Assembly (NCBI GenBank): GCA_022826705.1
Contig: JAJDUJ010000009.1
Span: forward strand, 1 to 64,000
Reading direction: 5' to 3'
Length of the DNA: 64,000 bases
DNA from: Acidimicrobiia bacterium
Lineage (GTDB): Bacteria; Actinomycetota; Acidimicrobiia; Acidimicrobiales; Bin134
Shown here in pieces: positions 1-7,872 of the stretch. Within the stretch, counting starts at the first letter, position 1, and each line of letters begins with the position of its first letter. The position numbers and the translations under genes are program-made. Below the pieces are notes generated by a model that saw only the letters and a list, made by a program, of their open reading frames with translations, was not told the origin of the DNA and searched no databases.

Positions 1-1
1 C

Positions 2-1078
2 AGCGTGGTCGACGTGGCGCTTCAGAACGTGCTCTACGACGGCGGCGAGAACACCACCGACGACGTGAACCGCCACGCCGCCGACTGGATCGCCGCCAAC
101 CGCGACGCCGTCGACGGCTGGCTCGCCGACGCACGCGGCGCCACCGAGTACGCGGTTACGCCTGTGGCGGCGCCCGCGCCCGCTGAGCCGTTCCGCGTCG
201 CGGTGGTGGCACCGAGCGCGAGCAACGACCTGGCGTTTACCCAGAGCATGTTCGATGCTGTGAACGCCCTGCTCGATGCTGGGCACATCAGTGAGTTCGC
301 CATCACCGACGGCACCTTCATCGTGGAGGATGCTGGGGCGGCTATCCGGGGCTATGCCGAGGACGGTTACGACCTGGTCATCGCTCACGGCTCCCAGTAC
401 GGCGGCCCGCTCCAGGAGATCGCCCCGGACTTCCCCGACGTATCGTTCGCCTGGGGCACCGCGGTCGACACCTTCGGCATTCCCAACGTGAACTCCTACT
501 CGGTTCGCTCCGATTTGGGCGGTTACGTCAACGGGACGGTGGCCGCTCAGCTCACCGAGAGCGGAGTGATCGGCGTGATCGGCCCGATTGAGGTGGGTGA
601 CGCCAAGCTCTATGTCGACGGGTTCGCAGCCGGCGCCACGGCCCAGAACCCTGATGTCGAGGTCAATATCGTCTACACCGGGTCGTTTGCCGACGTGGCA
701 CTGGCCGCCGAGGCCGCCCAATCGCATATCTCCGCAGGAGCGGACGTGCTGACTGGTTCGGCCCAGATGGTGGTGGGCGCCACCGGTGTCGCCCAGGAGA
801 ACGACGTGCTGTGGTTCGGCACCCAAGCCAACCAAACTGCCCTCGGTGAAGACATCGTGGTGGCCTCGCAGGTCTATCGCTGGGAGGTCATCCTGTCTCA
901 GGTGGTCGAGCAGGTGAAGTCCGGCACTTTGGGTGGCACGACCTTCATCATGACCTTCGAAGGCGGAGGACTGGAGATCCAGTTCAACGAGGCCATGGAC
1001 ATACCAGCCGCAGTGCTGGAGTCGGCTCAAGCGACCATCGACGGTCTGTCCGACGGGTCAATCTCCACCGGGCAGTAA
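2..1078 (+). CDS. OpuAC-BMP fusion ABC transporter substrate-binding protein (5'-truncated)
   Basis: The reading frame is open from the left edge, so the N-terminus and any signal peptide are missing. The first ~45 residues (ending WIAANRDAVDGWLADAR) look like the extreme C-terminus of an OpuAC/ProX glycine-betaine-type binding domain. An Ala/Pro linker (APAPAEP) follows, then about 300 residues of a BMP/PnrA-type periplasmic binding domain starting RVAVVAPSASNDLAFTQSMF. BMP proteins bind nucleosides or related ligands and deliver them to an ABC importer. The BMP ATPase starts 21 bp downstream, so the two are probably one operon. Finding both domains in one polypeptide is unusual. The BMP assignment is secure; the OpuAC part rests on a short C-terminal signature. 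Confidence 0.82.
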   Translation, partial: SVVDVALQNVLYDGGENTTDDVNRHAADWIAANRDAVDGWLADARGATEYAVTPVAAPAPAEPFRVAVVAPSASNDLAFTQSMFDAVNALLDAGHISEFAITDGTFIVEDAGAAIRGYAEDGYDLVIAHGSQYGGPLQEIAPDFPDVSFAWGTAVDTFGIPNVNSYSVRSDLGGYVNGTVAAQLTESGVIGVIGPIEVGDAKLYVDGFAAGATAQNPDVEVNIVYTGSFADVALAAEAAQSHISAGADVLTGSAQMVVGATGVAQENDVLWFGTQANQTALGEDIVVASQVYRWEVILSQVVEQVKSGTLGGTTFIMTFEGGGLEIQFNEAMDIPAAVLESAQATIDGLSDGSISTGQ

Positions 1079-1099
1079 CGCTCAACCGAAAAGCCAAAT

Positions 1100-2653
1100 A
1101 TGAATTCTGACTCGGCAGCGCCGAGGCCAGCACCGATGCTGGAGATGCGCGGGATAACCAAGCGCTTCCCCGGTGTTGTGGCCAACGAAGATGTTGACTT
1201 CACGGTGCTGCCGGGTCAGGTTCACACCCTTCTCGGAGAAAACGGGGCCGGCAAGAGCACGCTGGTGAAGATTCTTTACGGGCTCTACCAGCCCGACGAG
1301 GGGTCGATTACCTTCGACGGCTCCCCGGTGTACATCGACTCGCCTTCGGTGGCCATCCGCACCGGCATTGGCATGATCCACCAGCACTTCATGCTGGTGG
1401 ACACCTTGACCGTGGCCGAGAATGTGGCCTTGGGGCTGGGCAAGCCCCTCGGACTGACCAACTTGGCGCCCATCCGGCGCCGCATTAGAGAAGTCTCCGA
1501 AGAGTACGGCTTGCACGTCGACCCCGATGCCTATATCTGGCAAATGGCGGTGGGGGAGCGGCAGCGGGCCGAAATCCTCAAGGCGCTGTACCGCAACGTG
1601 AAGCTGCTGGTGCTAGACGAGCCCACCGCCGTGCTTACCCCGCCCGAGGTCACCGACCTGTTCGTCACCCTCCGGCAGCTCACCGCCGACGGCCGAGGGC
1701 TGGTTTTCATCTCTCACAAGCTGAACGAGGTGATGGAGATCTCCGACGAGATCACCGTGCTGCGTGATGGCCGGGTATCGGGGCGCACCACTCCCGCGGA
1801 GTCCAGCCGGGAGTCGCTGGCCATGATGATGGTGGGACGCCCAGTGGAGTTCACCCGCACCCTGGCTGAGCAGGAAGCAGGTGATCCCAAACTGGAGGTG
1901 AAGAGCCTTCGGGTCCGAGGTGACCGAGAAGAGCTGGCGGTACGCGATGTGAGCATCGACGTGCGGGCCGGCGAGATTGTGGGCATCGTTGGCGTCTCGG
2001 GCAACGGGCAACGCGAGCTGGCCGAGGCAATTGTGGGACTGCGGGAGATCGAGGCGGGCGAAATATCCATCGACGGCCAACCGGTGAAGGCTCCCACTCC
2101 CAAGCGGGTTCGGTCGATGGGGTTGGCCTACGTTCCCGAGGAGCGCATGAAATACGGCAGCATCGGCGACTTCACCGTGGCCGAGAACCTGGTCTTGGTG
2201 GACTACGACCAGGCGCCGTACGCGCGGGGCGGACTGTTGAGCCTCAGCTCAATCGAGTCGCGTAGCGAGCAGCTGGTGGGCGACTACTCCATTCGCACGC
2301 CGAGCACCGAGACCCTTACCCGCAAACTTTCAGGGGGCAATATCCAGAAGGTTGTGATTGCCCGGGAATTCAGCGGAGACGCCGACATGCTGCTGGTGGC
2401 CCAGCCCACCCGGGGAATCGACATCGGCGCCGCCGAGTACATTCACGAGCAACTACTTCTCCAGCGGTCTCAGGGCCGGGCCATCTTGTTGATCAGCGAG
2501 GACTTGGACGAGGTGATGGCGTTGTCCGACCGGCTGGTGGTGATGTACGAGGGTTCGGTGATGGGCCGAGTGAACCGGGAAGACGCCACCATCGAGCAGG
2601 TCGGCCTGTTGATGAGCGGTGTAGGCGAGCCGGAGGGCGCAGCAGTAGGCTGA
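1100..2653 (+). CDS. BMP-family (nucleoside-type) ABC importer ATP-binding protein
   Basis: A 517-residue double ATPase of the sugar/nucleoside importer type (YufO/NupO/RbsA-like). The first half has a Walker A GENGAGKST and a Walker B LLVLDEPTAVLTP. The second half has a degenerate P-loop (VSGNGQREL), a signature LSGGNIQKVVIAREF, and the altered Walker B LLVAQPTRGIDIGA common to this family. It would power import with two inner-membrane permeases. The binding protein lies immediately upstream but no permease gene follows. The only BMP-type permeases in the window are at 30.1-32.2 kb on the other strand. The ATG at 1100 fits the family N-terminus. Confidence 0.9.
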   Translation: MNSDSAAPRPAPMLEMRGITKRFPGVVANEDVDFTVLPGQVHTLLGENGAGKSTLVKILYGLYQPDEGSITFDGSPVYIDSPSVAIRTGIGMIHQHFMLVDTLTVAENVALGLGKPLGLTNLAPIRRRIREVSEEYGLHVDPDAYIWQMAVGERQRAEILKALYRNVKLLVLDEPTAVLTPPEVTDLFVTLRQLTADGRGLVFISHKLNEVMEISDEITVLRDGRVSGRTTPAESSRESLAMMMVGRPVEFTRTLAEQEAGDPKLEVKSLRVRGDREELAVRDVSIDVRAGEIVGIVGVSGNGQRELAEAIVGLREIEAGEISIDGQPVKAPTPKRVRSMGLAYVPEERMKYGSIGDFTVAENLVLVDYDQAPYARGGLLSLSSIESRSEQLVGDYSIRTPSTETLTRKLSGGNIQKVVIAREFSGDADMLLVAQPTRGIDIGAAEYIHEQLLLQRSQGRAILLISEDLDEVMALSDRLVVMYEGSVMGRVNREDATIEQVGLLMSGVGEPEGAAVG

Positions 2654-2662
2654 CCTCCCCTG

Positions 2663-2755
2663 GGAGGTGTTTGAGTACCTGGTGGGCTCCCCCGCCTTCA
2701 AAGCGGGTGGGACGGGCGATCCCCGTCCGGCGGGTTCGATTCCCGTCCACCTCCG
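2663..2755 (+). tRNA. selC: tRNA-Sec (anticodon TCA)
   Basis: Selenocysteine tRNA. The acceptor strand GGAGGTGT (2663-2670) pairs with CCACCTCC (2747-2754), with one T-C mismatch at the eighth pair that extends the arm beyond the usual seven. The anticodon stem CCCGC/GCGGG closes a loop CTTCAAA, giving anticodon TCA, which reads UGA. The long variable arm has a six-base stem GACGGG/CCCGTC. The T arm carries GGTTCGATTCC. The discriminator is G2755 and CCA is not encoded. It starts 9 bp after the ATPase stop codon. Its partner genes selA and selB are 15 kb away in the same window. Confidence 0.95.
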
Positions 2756-2846
2756 CGCGATCTACCGGTGGGTGGCCGGTTCGATCCAAGTTGGTTAGCG
2801 CAAAACCGGTGGGGCGGCGGGTCCTGTCCCGGCCCAGCCGCGGCTT

Positions 2847-3812
2847 CTAGACGGCTAGGAGGTCGCGGGCGCCGGTGTCGCTGCTGGGGTGGCGGAGTTT
2901 GGACATGGCTCTTGCCTCGATTTGGCGGATGCGCTCGCGGGTGAGGTTGAAGTGCTCGCCGACTTCTTCGAGGGTGCGCGGCTCGCCGCGGTCGAGGCCG
3001 AAGCGAAGCTTGAGGATTTCCCGCTCGCGCTCGTCGAGAGGGCCGAGCAGCCGGGTGATCTCCTCGGGCAACAGCGCGGTGGCGGCCACTTCGAAGGGGG
3101 ACTCGGCGGAGCGGTCCTCCACCACGTCGCCCAACTCGGCGTCGCCGTCTTCCCGAAGCGGCTCGCTCAACGAGAGCGGCTCGGCGGCGAAGCGCAGCGC
3201 CTCGGTCACCTTTTCCTCGGAGAGGTCTACCTCAACGGCCAACTCAGCCAGGGTGGCCGGGCGGCCCAGCTTCTTTTCCAGGTTGGCCCGGGCCTTCTGG
3301 AGGCGGGCCAGGGTGTCGCCGGCGTGGACCGGCAGGCGAATGGTGCGGCCGGTGTTGGCGATTCCCCGGGTGATGGCCTGACGGATCCACCAAGTGGCAT
3401 AGGTGGAGAACTTGAAGCCCTTGCGCCAGTCGAATTTCTCCACCGCGTGCATCAGGCCGAGGTTGCCCTCCTGGATCAGATCCAGCAGAGGCAGGCCGGA
3501 GGCCTGGTACTTCTTGGCAATGGACACCACCAAGCGGAGGTTGGACTGCACGAATCGGCGCTCGGCCGCCTCGCCGACTTTGACCTGGCGGCGCAGAATG
3601 CGGCGGCGGGCCGGCGAGAGCCGTTCCGAACTGTCGGAATCGCCTTCTTTGTCCTGGTCGAGGAGGGCTTGCGCTTCGTTGCCTTCCTCGATTTTCTGGG
3701 CTAGCTCAACCTCGTCGTCTTTGGTGAGCAGCGGGTATTGGCCGATGTCGGTCAGATAGAGGCGGACAAGATCTTCGTCGTCTCGCTCAACACGCTCTTT
3801 CGGCACAGTCAC
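2847..3812 (-). CDS. Sigma-70 family RNA polymerase sigma factor (RpoD/HrdB type)
   Basis: A 321-residue group 1/2 sigma factor. Region 1.2 (residues about 12-45) contains DLVRLYLTDIGQYPLLT. Region 2 contains NLRLVVSIAKKYQ, LDLIQEGNLGLMHAVEKFDW and FSTYATWWIRQAI, the core-binding and -10-recognition elements. Region 3 follows, and region 4 ends with a helix-turn-helix (TLEEVGEHFNLTRERIRQIE) for the -35 element. The N-terminus is short, with no long region 1.1, so it may be a SigB/group-2 paralogue rather than the housekeeping factor. The GTG start at 3812 is preceded by a GGAAGG ribosome-binding site. Confidence 0.93.
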   Translation of the reverse strand: MTVPKERVERDDEDLVRLYLTDIGQYPLLTKDDEVELAQKIEEGNEAQALLDQDKEGDSDSSERLSPARRRILRRQVKVGEAAERRFVQSNLRLVVSIAKKYQASGLPLLDLIQEGNLGLMHAVEKFDWRKGFKFSTYATWWIRQAITRGIANTGRTIRLPVHAGDTLARLQKARANLEKKLGRPATLAELAVEVDLSEEKVTEALRFAAEPLSLSEPLREDGDAELGDVVEDRSAESPFEVAATALLPEEITRLLGPLDEREREILKLRFGLDRGEPRTLEEVGEHFNLTRERIRQIEARAMSKLRHPSSDTGARDLLAV

Positions 3813-3945
3813 ACCTTCCCGAAAATCCTTTGGCCCGATAATCCGTGGACTCGATGATCCGTGGGGTTACCGATGCCGCTGTCGAACCGGTCGACGCTGA
3901 CCGAGCAGAGACACGGACAATGCTTAGCCAATAACGATACCCGCT

Positions 3946-4503
3946 TCATCGCGGATGCGTCACCAGTGGAGGCCATCTTTTTTCGCGATAGTCGTCGGCA
4001 AAGCCGATGATGAGCTCTTCGATGTCTCCACCAGAGGGGGTATTGGGGGGATTCCACACTTCCTTGGAGTCATATCGCTCCTCGGCCAAGTCAGCGGCCA
4101 CCATGCGGGCGGTGCGGATCACAGCTCCGTCGCACACCGGCGATAACTCCTGACCCAAATGCTCGATTACGAAGTCCAGCTGGGGCAGAGCAACCTCGTA
4201 GAGCACGGCAACGGTGTCCACCGGTGCTGCATCCTCGATGTAACCAACCAAGTGCTCCCATGCTTCCGTGGGACAGCCAATCCGATCGGTTCCGGCCAGT
4301 GCCGGCGAGTCAGGCAGCAGGTTCTTCCACCACTGGGCGTGCTGTCCATGACGACGGCTGGAGCGGGCCAGAAGTGCCCGGGTGCGGGCGTCCAGAGACT
4401 CGCCTTCGGCCGATTCAACGGCCAAATGGCCTTCGATCTGGAATAACTGTTCGGAAATCCAGGCCAAACCGCCGCAGGCGTCGGCCGACTGCTCGATGTC
4501 CAT
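3946..4503 (-). CDS. Hypothetical protein, possibly ferritin-like
   Basis: An acidic 185-residue protein with no family I recognise securely. It starts MDIEQSADACGGLAWISEQL, is predicted to be mostly helical, and has an early helix with EQLFQIEGHLAVESAEGE followed by ARSSRRHGQHAQWW. This spacing of Glu and His resembles ferritin-like or DUF-type helical bundles, but a full metal-ligand set is not obvious. There is no signal peptide or membrane segment. It lies downstream of nadE on the same strand, 64 bp from its stop, and upstream of the sigma factor, so co-transcription with nadE is possible. The coding frame is supported by third-position GC. Confidence 0.6.
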   Translation of the reverse strand: MDIEQSADACGGLAWISEQLFQIEGHLAVESAEGESLDARTRALLARSSRRHGQHAQWWKNLLPDSPALAGTDRIGCPTEAWEHLVGYIEDAAPVDTVAVLYEVALPQLDFVIEHLGQELSPVCDGAVIRTARMVAADLAEERYDSKEVWNPPNTPSGGDIEELIIGFADDYREKRWPPLVTHPR

Positions 4504-4567
4504 CCTCAGTCCCCACCCCGGTAGCGGCTAAGGCACCTAGCTGGCGTTTCTTGGAGTCCGATAGCCA

Positions 4568-6223
4568 TCAGTTCCCACCCCGATAGCGGTTGGTGATGGG
4601 CAAGCGGCGGTCGCGGCCGAAGGCTTTGGCGGTGATGCGCACCCCGGGGGGGTTCTGGCGGCGCTTGTACTCGGCACGGTCCACCAAGCCGGTGATGCGG
4701 TTCACCAACTCGGGGTCGTAGCCCTGGCCGCACAGGTCGGCGGGGGTGAGGTCGCCCTCCACATAGGCCTCCAACAGCGGATCGAGCACGTCGTAGGGGG
4801 GCAGGCTCTGGTCGTCTCGCTGGTCGGGGCGAAGCTCGGCTGATGGCGGTTTGACCAGCACATTCTCGGGGATCAAGTCGCGACCGGCCCGCTGGTTGCG
4901 GTAGCGGGCGAAGGCGTACACCTGGAGCTTCCACAGGTCTTTGATCACGGCGTAGGCCCCGGCGGTGTCGCCGTACAGGGTGGAGTAGCCCACCGCGCTC
5001 TCGCTCTTGTTCCCGGTGGTCAAGATGAGCCAGCCGAACTTGTTGGACAAGGCCATGAGCAGCGTCCCCCGAATGCGAGACTGCACGTTCTCCTCGGCCA
5101 GATCGGGGTCGAGCCCGTCGAACGACGGTGCCAGCATGTTCAGGAAGGCCTGATGGCCGGGCTCTACCGGGATGATCCGATGGTCGATGCCCAGGTTCCG
5201 GCACAGTGCCTCGGCGTCGGCCACCGAGTGATCGCTGGAATAGCGAGAGGGCATCAACACGCCGTGCACATGGTCGGCACCCAGAGCGTCGGTGGCGATG
5301 GCTGCCACCAGCGAGGAGTCGATTCCCCCCGACACGCCGATGCCCACATCGGTGAAGCCGTTCTTGTGCACATAGTCCCGGGTGGCCAGCACGAGGGCCT
5401 CGTACTGCTCGTCGAGTTCGTCCAATCCAGGATCCACCTGGTTGATCTCTTGGGGGATGGCCGGCGGGGCCGACAGTTCAGGCCGGTCGGCCACTTCTAC
5501 TTCGGCGATCAGCAGATGCTCTCGGAAGGGGGGTGCCTGGGCAATGACGCGACCGCCGGCGTCCAGCATCAGCGAGGCGCCGTCGAAGACCAGTTCGTCT
5601 TGGCCTCCCACCAAGTTGGCATAGGCGATAGCGCACCCCGTCTCCGAGACCCGCTGGCGGAGGACGCCCAGGCGCTGGTCCAGCTTGCCCACGTGATAGG
5701 GCGAGGCGTTCAGGTTGAAGATCACCTCGGCACCGGCTGCGGCCATCTGGCTCATCGGACCCCCCGACACCCACGCGTCCTCGCAGATCGACACGCCGAT
5801 GGCGACGCCAGCCACATCGTGCAGCACGGGATCGCCAGTGCCGGGGAGGAAGTAGCGGCGCTCATCGAACACCCCGTAGTTGGGCAGCTCCCGCTTGTGG
5901 TAGACGCCCTCAAGTCGGCCATTGGCTGCGACGCCGGCTGCGTTCTGGCACCCGTCGGTACCGTCCACAAATCCCACCACCGCGGCACACGATTCCGACT
6001 GGGCTGCAATGTGCCCCATCGCATCGCGGCTGTCCTGCACAAATCGCCGCTTGAGCACCAAGTCTTCCGGGGGATACCCGGTTACCGCCAGCTCTGGGAA
6101 AACCGCAGCATGGCACCCGGCCTCCTCGGCGGCAGCCAGCGCAGAGAGAATCCGCTTGGTGTTGGCGTCGATATCGCCAACCACTGAGTTGATCTGGCAC
6201 AGGGCCACCCGCAGCTTGGCCAC
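4568..6223 (-). CDS. nadE: Glutamine-dependent NAD+ synthetase
   Basis: A 551-residue two-domain enzyme that converts nicotinic acid adenine dinucleotide to NAD+ using ammonia released from glutamine. The N-terminal nitrilase-like amidase (residues about 1-260) has the Glu-Lys-Cys triad in FPELAVTGYPPEDL, YHKRELPNYGVF and VSICEDAW. The C-terminal synthetase has the PP-loop GVSGGIDSSLVAAI near residue 300 and STLYGDTAGAYAVIKDLWK. The length is normal for the actinobacterial two-domain form. It is transcribed on the minus strand, with glnA next upstream. A 21-bp near-copy of its 3' end lies just beyond its stop codon. Confidence 0.96.
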   Translation of the reverse strand: MAKLRVALCQINSVVGDIDANTKRILSALAAAEEAGCHAAVFPELAVTGYPPEDLVLKRRFVQDSRDAMGHIAAQSESCAAVVGFVDGTDGCQNAAGVAANGRLEGVYHKRELPNYGVFDERRYFLPGTGDPVLHDVAGVAIGVSICEDAWVSGGPMSQMAAAGAEVIFNLNASPYHVGKLDQRLGVLRQRVSETGCAIAYANLVGGQDELVFDGASLMLDAGGRVIAQAPPFREHLLIAEVEVADRPELSAPPAIPQEINQVDPGLDELDEQYEALVLATRDYVHKNGFTDVGIGVSGGIDSSLVAAIATDALGADHVHGVLMPSRYSSDHSVADAEALCRNLGIDHRIIPVEPGHQAFLNMLAPSFDGLDPDLAEENVQSRIRGTLLMALSNKFGWLILTTGNKSESAVGYSTLYGDTAGAYAVIKDLWKLQVYAFARYRNQRAGRDLIPENVLVKPPSAELRPDQRDDQSLPPYDVLDPLLEAYVEGDLTPADLCGQGYDPELVNRITGLVDRAEYKRRQNPPGVRITAKAFGRDRRLPITNRYRGGN

Positions 6224-6281
6224 GAGAACAGGCTAGAAGGGCCGCAGCCCGAACACAGATTGGAGCAGTTGGAGTGTCCGG

Positions 6282-7706
6282 TTAGACGGAGTAGTACAAC
6301 TCGTACTCGAGGGGATGGGGCCGCAAGTTGACAGCGTCCACCTCCTCTTGTTTGACCTCGATGTACGACTCGATCAGCGAGGTGTTGAACACATCGCCGG
6401 CCAGCAGGAAGTCGTGGTCGGCCTCGAGAGCACTCAGTGCGTCAGCCAGAGAACCGGGCACGGTCTCGATGCCGGCGGCCTCGTCAGGCGGCAGGTCGTA
6501 GATGTTCTTGTCGAGCGGATCGCCCGGATCCATCTGGTTCTGAATGCCGTCGATTCCGGCCATCAACATGGCAGCGAACGCCAGGTAGGGGTTGGCGCTG
6601 GGATCGGGGCAGCGGAACTCCAGGCGCTTGGCCTTGGGGTTGTCGGAGATAAGCGGGATGCGGATGGCCGCGGAGCGGTTCCGCTGGGAATAGGCCAGGT
6701 TCACCGGGGCCTCGTAGCCGGGCACCAGCCGCTTGTAGGAATTGGTGGTGGGAGCGGCGAAGGCCAGGATCGCCGGGGCGTGGGCCAACAGACCGCCGAT
6801 GTACCAGAGGGCCAGATCGGAAAGGCCGGCGTACCCCCGCTCGTCGTACATCAGAGTGTCGCCGTCCATCCACAGCGACTGGTGGGTGTGCATCCCCGAG
6901 CCGTTGTCGCCGTAAATGGGCTTGGGCATGAACGTGACGCTGCGACCGTGCTCGCGGGCCACGTTCTTCACCACGTACTTGTAGAGCTGCACTTTGTCGG
7001 CCATGGCCAGCATCTCGTCGAACACCATGTCGATCTCGGCCTGGCCCGCAGTGCCCACCTCGTGGTGTTGGACCTCGATGGGGATGCCCACCGATTCGAG
7101 GGCTACAACCATCTCCGAGCGCAGATCCTGGAAGGTGTCCATCGGCGACAGCGGGAAATACCCTCCCTTGTAGGGGATGCGGTGGCCGGGACTGGGAGCG
7201 CCGGTCACCGAGGGGCGACCGCTCTCGAAGATGCCCTCAGCCGAGCGAATCTGATAGCCGGACACGTCGGGCTGGTTCTGGAAGGCCACGCTGTCGAAGA
7301 TGAAGAACTCGGCTTCCGGCCCGAAGTAGGCGGCATCGGCGATGCCGGTGCTGGCCAGATAGGACAGGGAGCGGCGCACCACGCCCCGGGGATCTTTGCC
7401 GTACATCTCGCCAGTGACGGGATCCTTCACGTCGCACAGCAGCACCAAGGTCTTGCGCTTGGTGAACGGGTCGAAGATCGCGGTGTCGGGATCGGGGATG
7501 AGGAGCATGTCGGAGGCGTCGATGGTCTGGAATCCGCTCACCGACGATCCGTCGAAGCCGAGGCCCTCCTCGAACACCGATTCGGTCAGCTCGCGGATGG
7601 GCAGCGAGAAGTGGTGCTGCACACCGGGGACGTCGGTGAAGCGCATATCCACGAACTCCGCACCCTCTGATGCGGCTTGAGCAATGACTTCTTGGGGAGA
7701 TGACAC
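6282..7706 (-). CDS. glnA: Glutamine synthetase type I, adenylylatable
   Basis: A 474-residue GS-I catalysing glutamate plus ammonia plus ATP to glutamine. The start is set at GTG 7706 because TAAGGAGG lies just upstream and the product then begins SSPQEVIAQAA, matching family length; an upstream in-frame extension is not conserved-looking. The motifs GFDGSSVSGF, FMPKPIYGDNGSGMHTHQS (ammonia/ATP site) and NRSAAIRIP are present. The C-terminal region has LDKNIYDLPP, the tyrosine loop adenylylated by GlnE, and glnE is 4 kb away. The gene is divergent from glnA2 across a 166-bp intergenic region. Confidence 0.96.
   Translation of the reverse strand: MSSPQEVIAQAASEGAEFVDMRFTDVPGVQHHFSLPIRELTESVFEEGLGFDGSSVSGFQTIDASDMLLIPDPDTAIFDPFTKRKTLVLLCDVKDPVTGEMYGKDPRGVVRRSLSYLASTGIADAAYFGPEAEFFIFDSVAFQNQPDVSGYQIRSAEGIFESGRPSVTGAPSPGHRIPYKGGYFPLSPMDTFQDLRSEMVVALESVGIPIEVQHHEVGTAGQAEIDMVFDEMLAMADKVQLYKYVVKNVAREHGRSVTFMPKPIYGDNGSGMHTHQSLWMDGDTLMYDERGYAGLSDLALWYIGGLLAHAPAILAFAAPTTNSYKRLVPGYEAPVNLAYSQRNRSAAIRIPLISDNPKAKRLEFRCPDPSANPYLAFAAMLMAGIDGIQNQMDPGDPLDKNIYDLPPDEAAGIETVPGSLADALSALEADHDFLLAGDVFNTSLIESYIEVKQEEVDAVNLRPHPLEYELYYSV
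7697..7703 (-). promoter_or_regulatory. Note on glnA start: SD sequence lies at 7713-7721
   Basis: This entry covers the first coding bases after the GTG; the deciding site is just upstream. On the minus strand TAAGGAGGAACCCACT immediately precedes the GTG at 7706, giving an AGGAGG Shine-Dalgarno at usual spacing. This is the reason for rejecting the 40-residue-longer upstream start at 7826. Confidence 0.6.
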
Positions 7707-7801
7707 AGTGGGTTCCTCCTTATTCGCGCCCTTACTTTCCCACAAGCGACAAGGGCACTTCGCATCGTGCCAGAGCCGAGTTTCCAGAGATTTTCCCGAT
7801 T

Positions 7802-7817
7802 GTGAAAGGTTTGTGAA
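7802..7817. promoter_or_regulatory. Candidate GlnR-type operator half-sites between glnA and glnA2
   Basis: Two GTGAA pentamers (7802-7806 and 7813-7817) repeat with an 11-bp period. Actinobacterial GlnR boxes are built from five-base half-sites separated by six bases, so the spacing fits. The sequence is only similar to the a-site consensus and the alternating b-site (GAAAC) is not clear. The location, between the two divergent glutamine synthetase genes and next to a GlnR-like regulator, is the main support. Confidence 0.3.
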
Positions 7818-7872
7818 CGCCGCCAATGGGCTGGCGTTGACAACCGGCGGCGGGGCACTCTGGTGGTCTCCT

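Noticed and set aside
5153-6187. Long plus-strand open frame of 344 codons opposite nadE
   Set aside because: It is the antisense of a strongly recognised enzyme. High GC leaves open frames on the opposite strand, and no domain is visible.
6315-7670. 451-codon plus-strand open frame opposite glnA
   Set aside because: Antisense shadow of glutamine synthetase; rich in His/Gly/Val in the pattern expected from complementing GC-rich codons.
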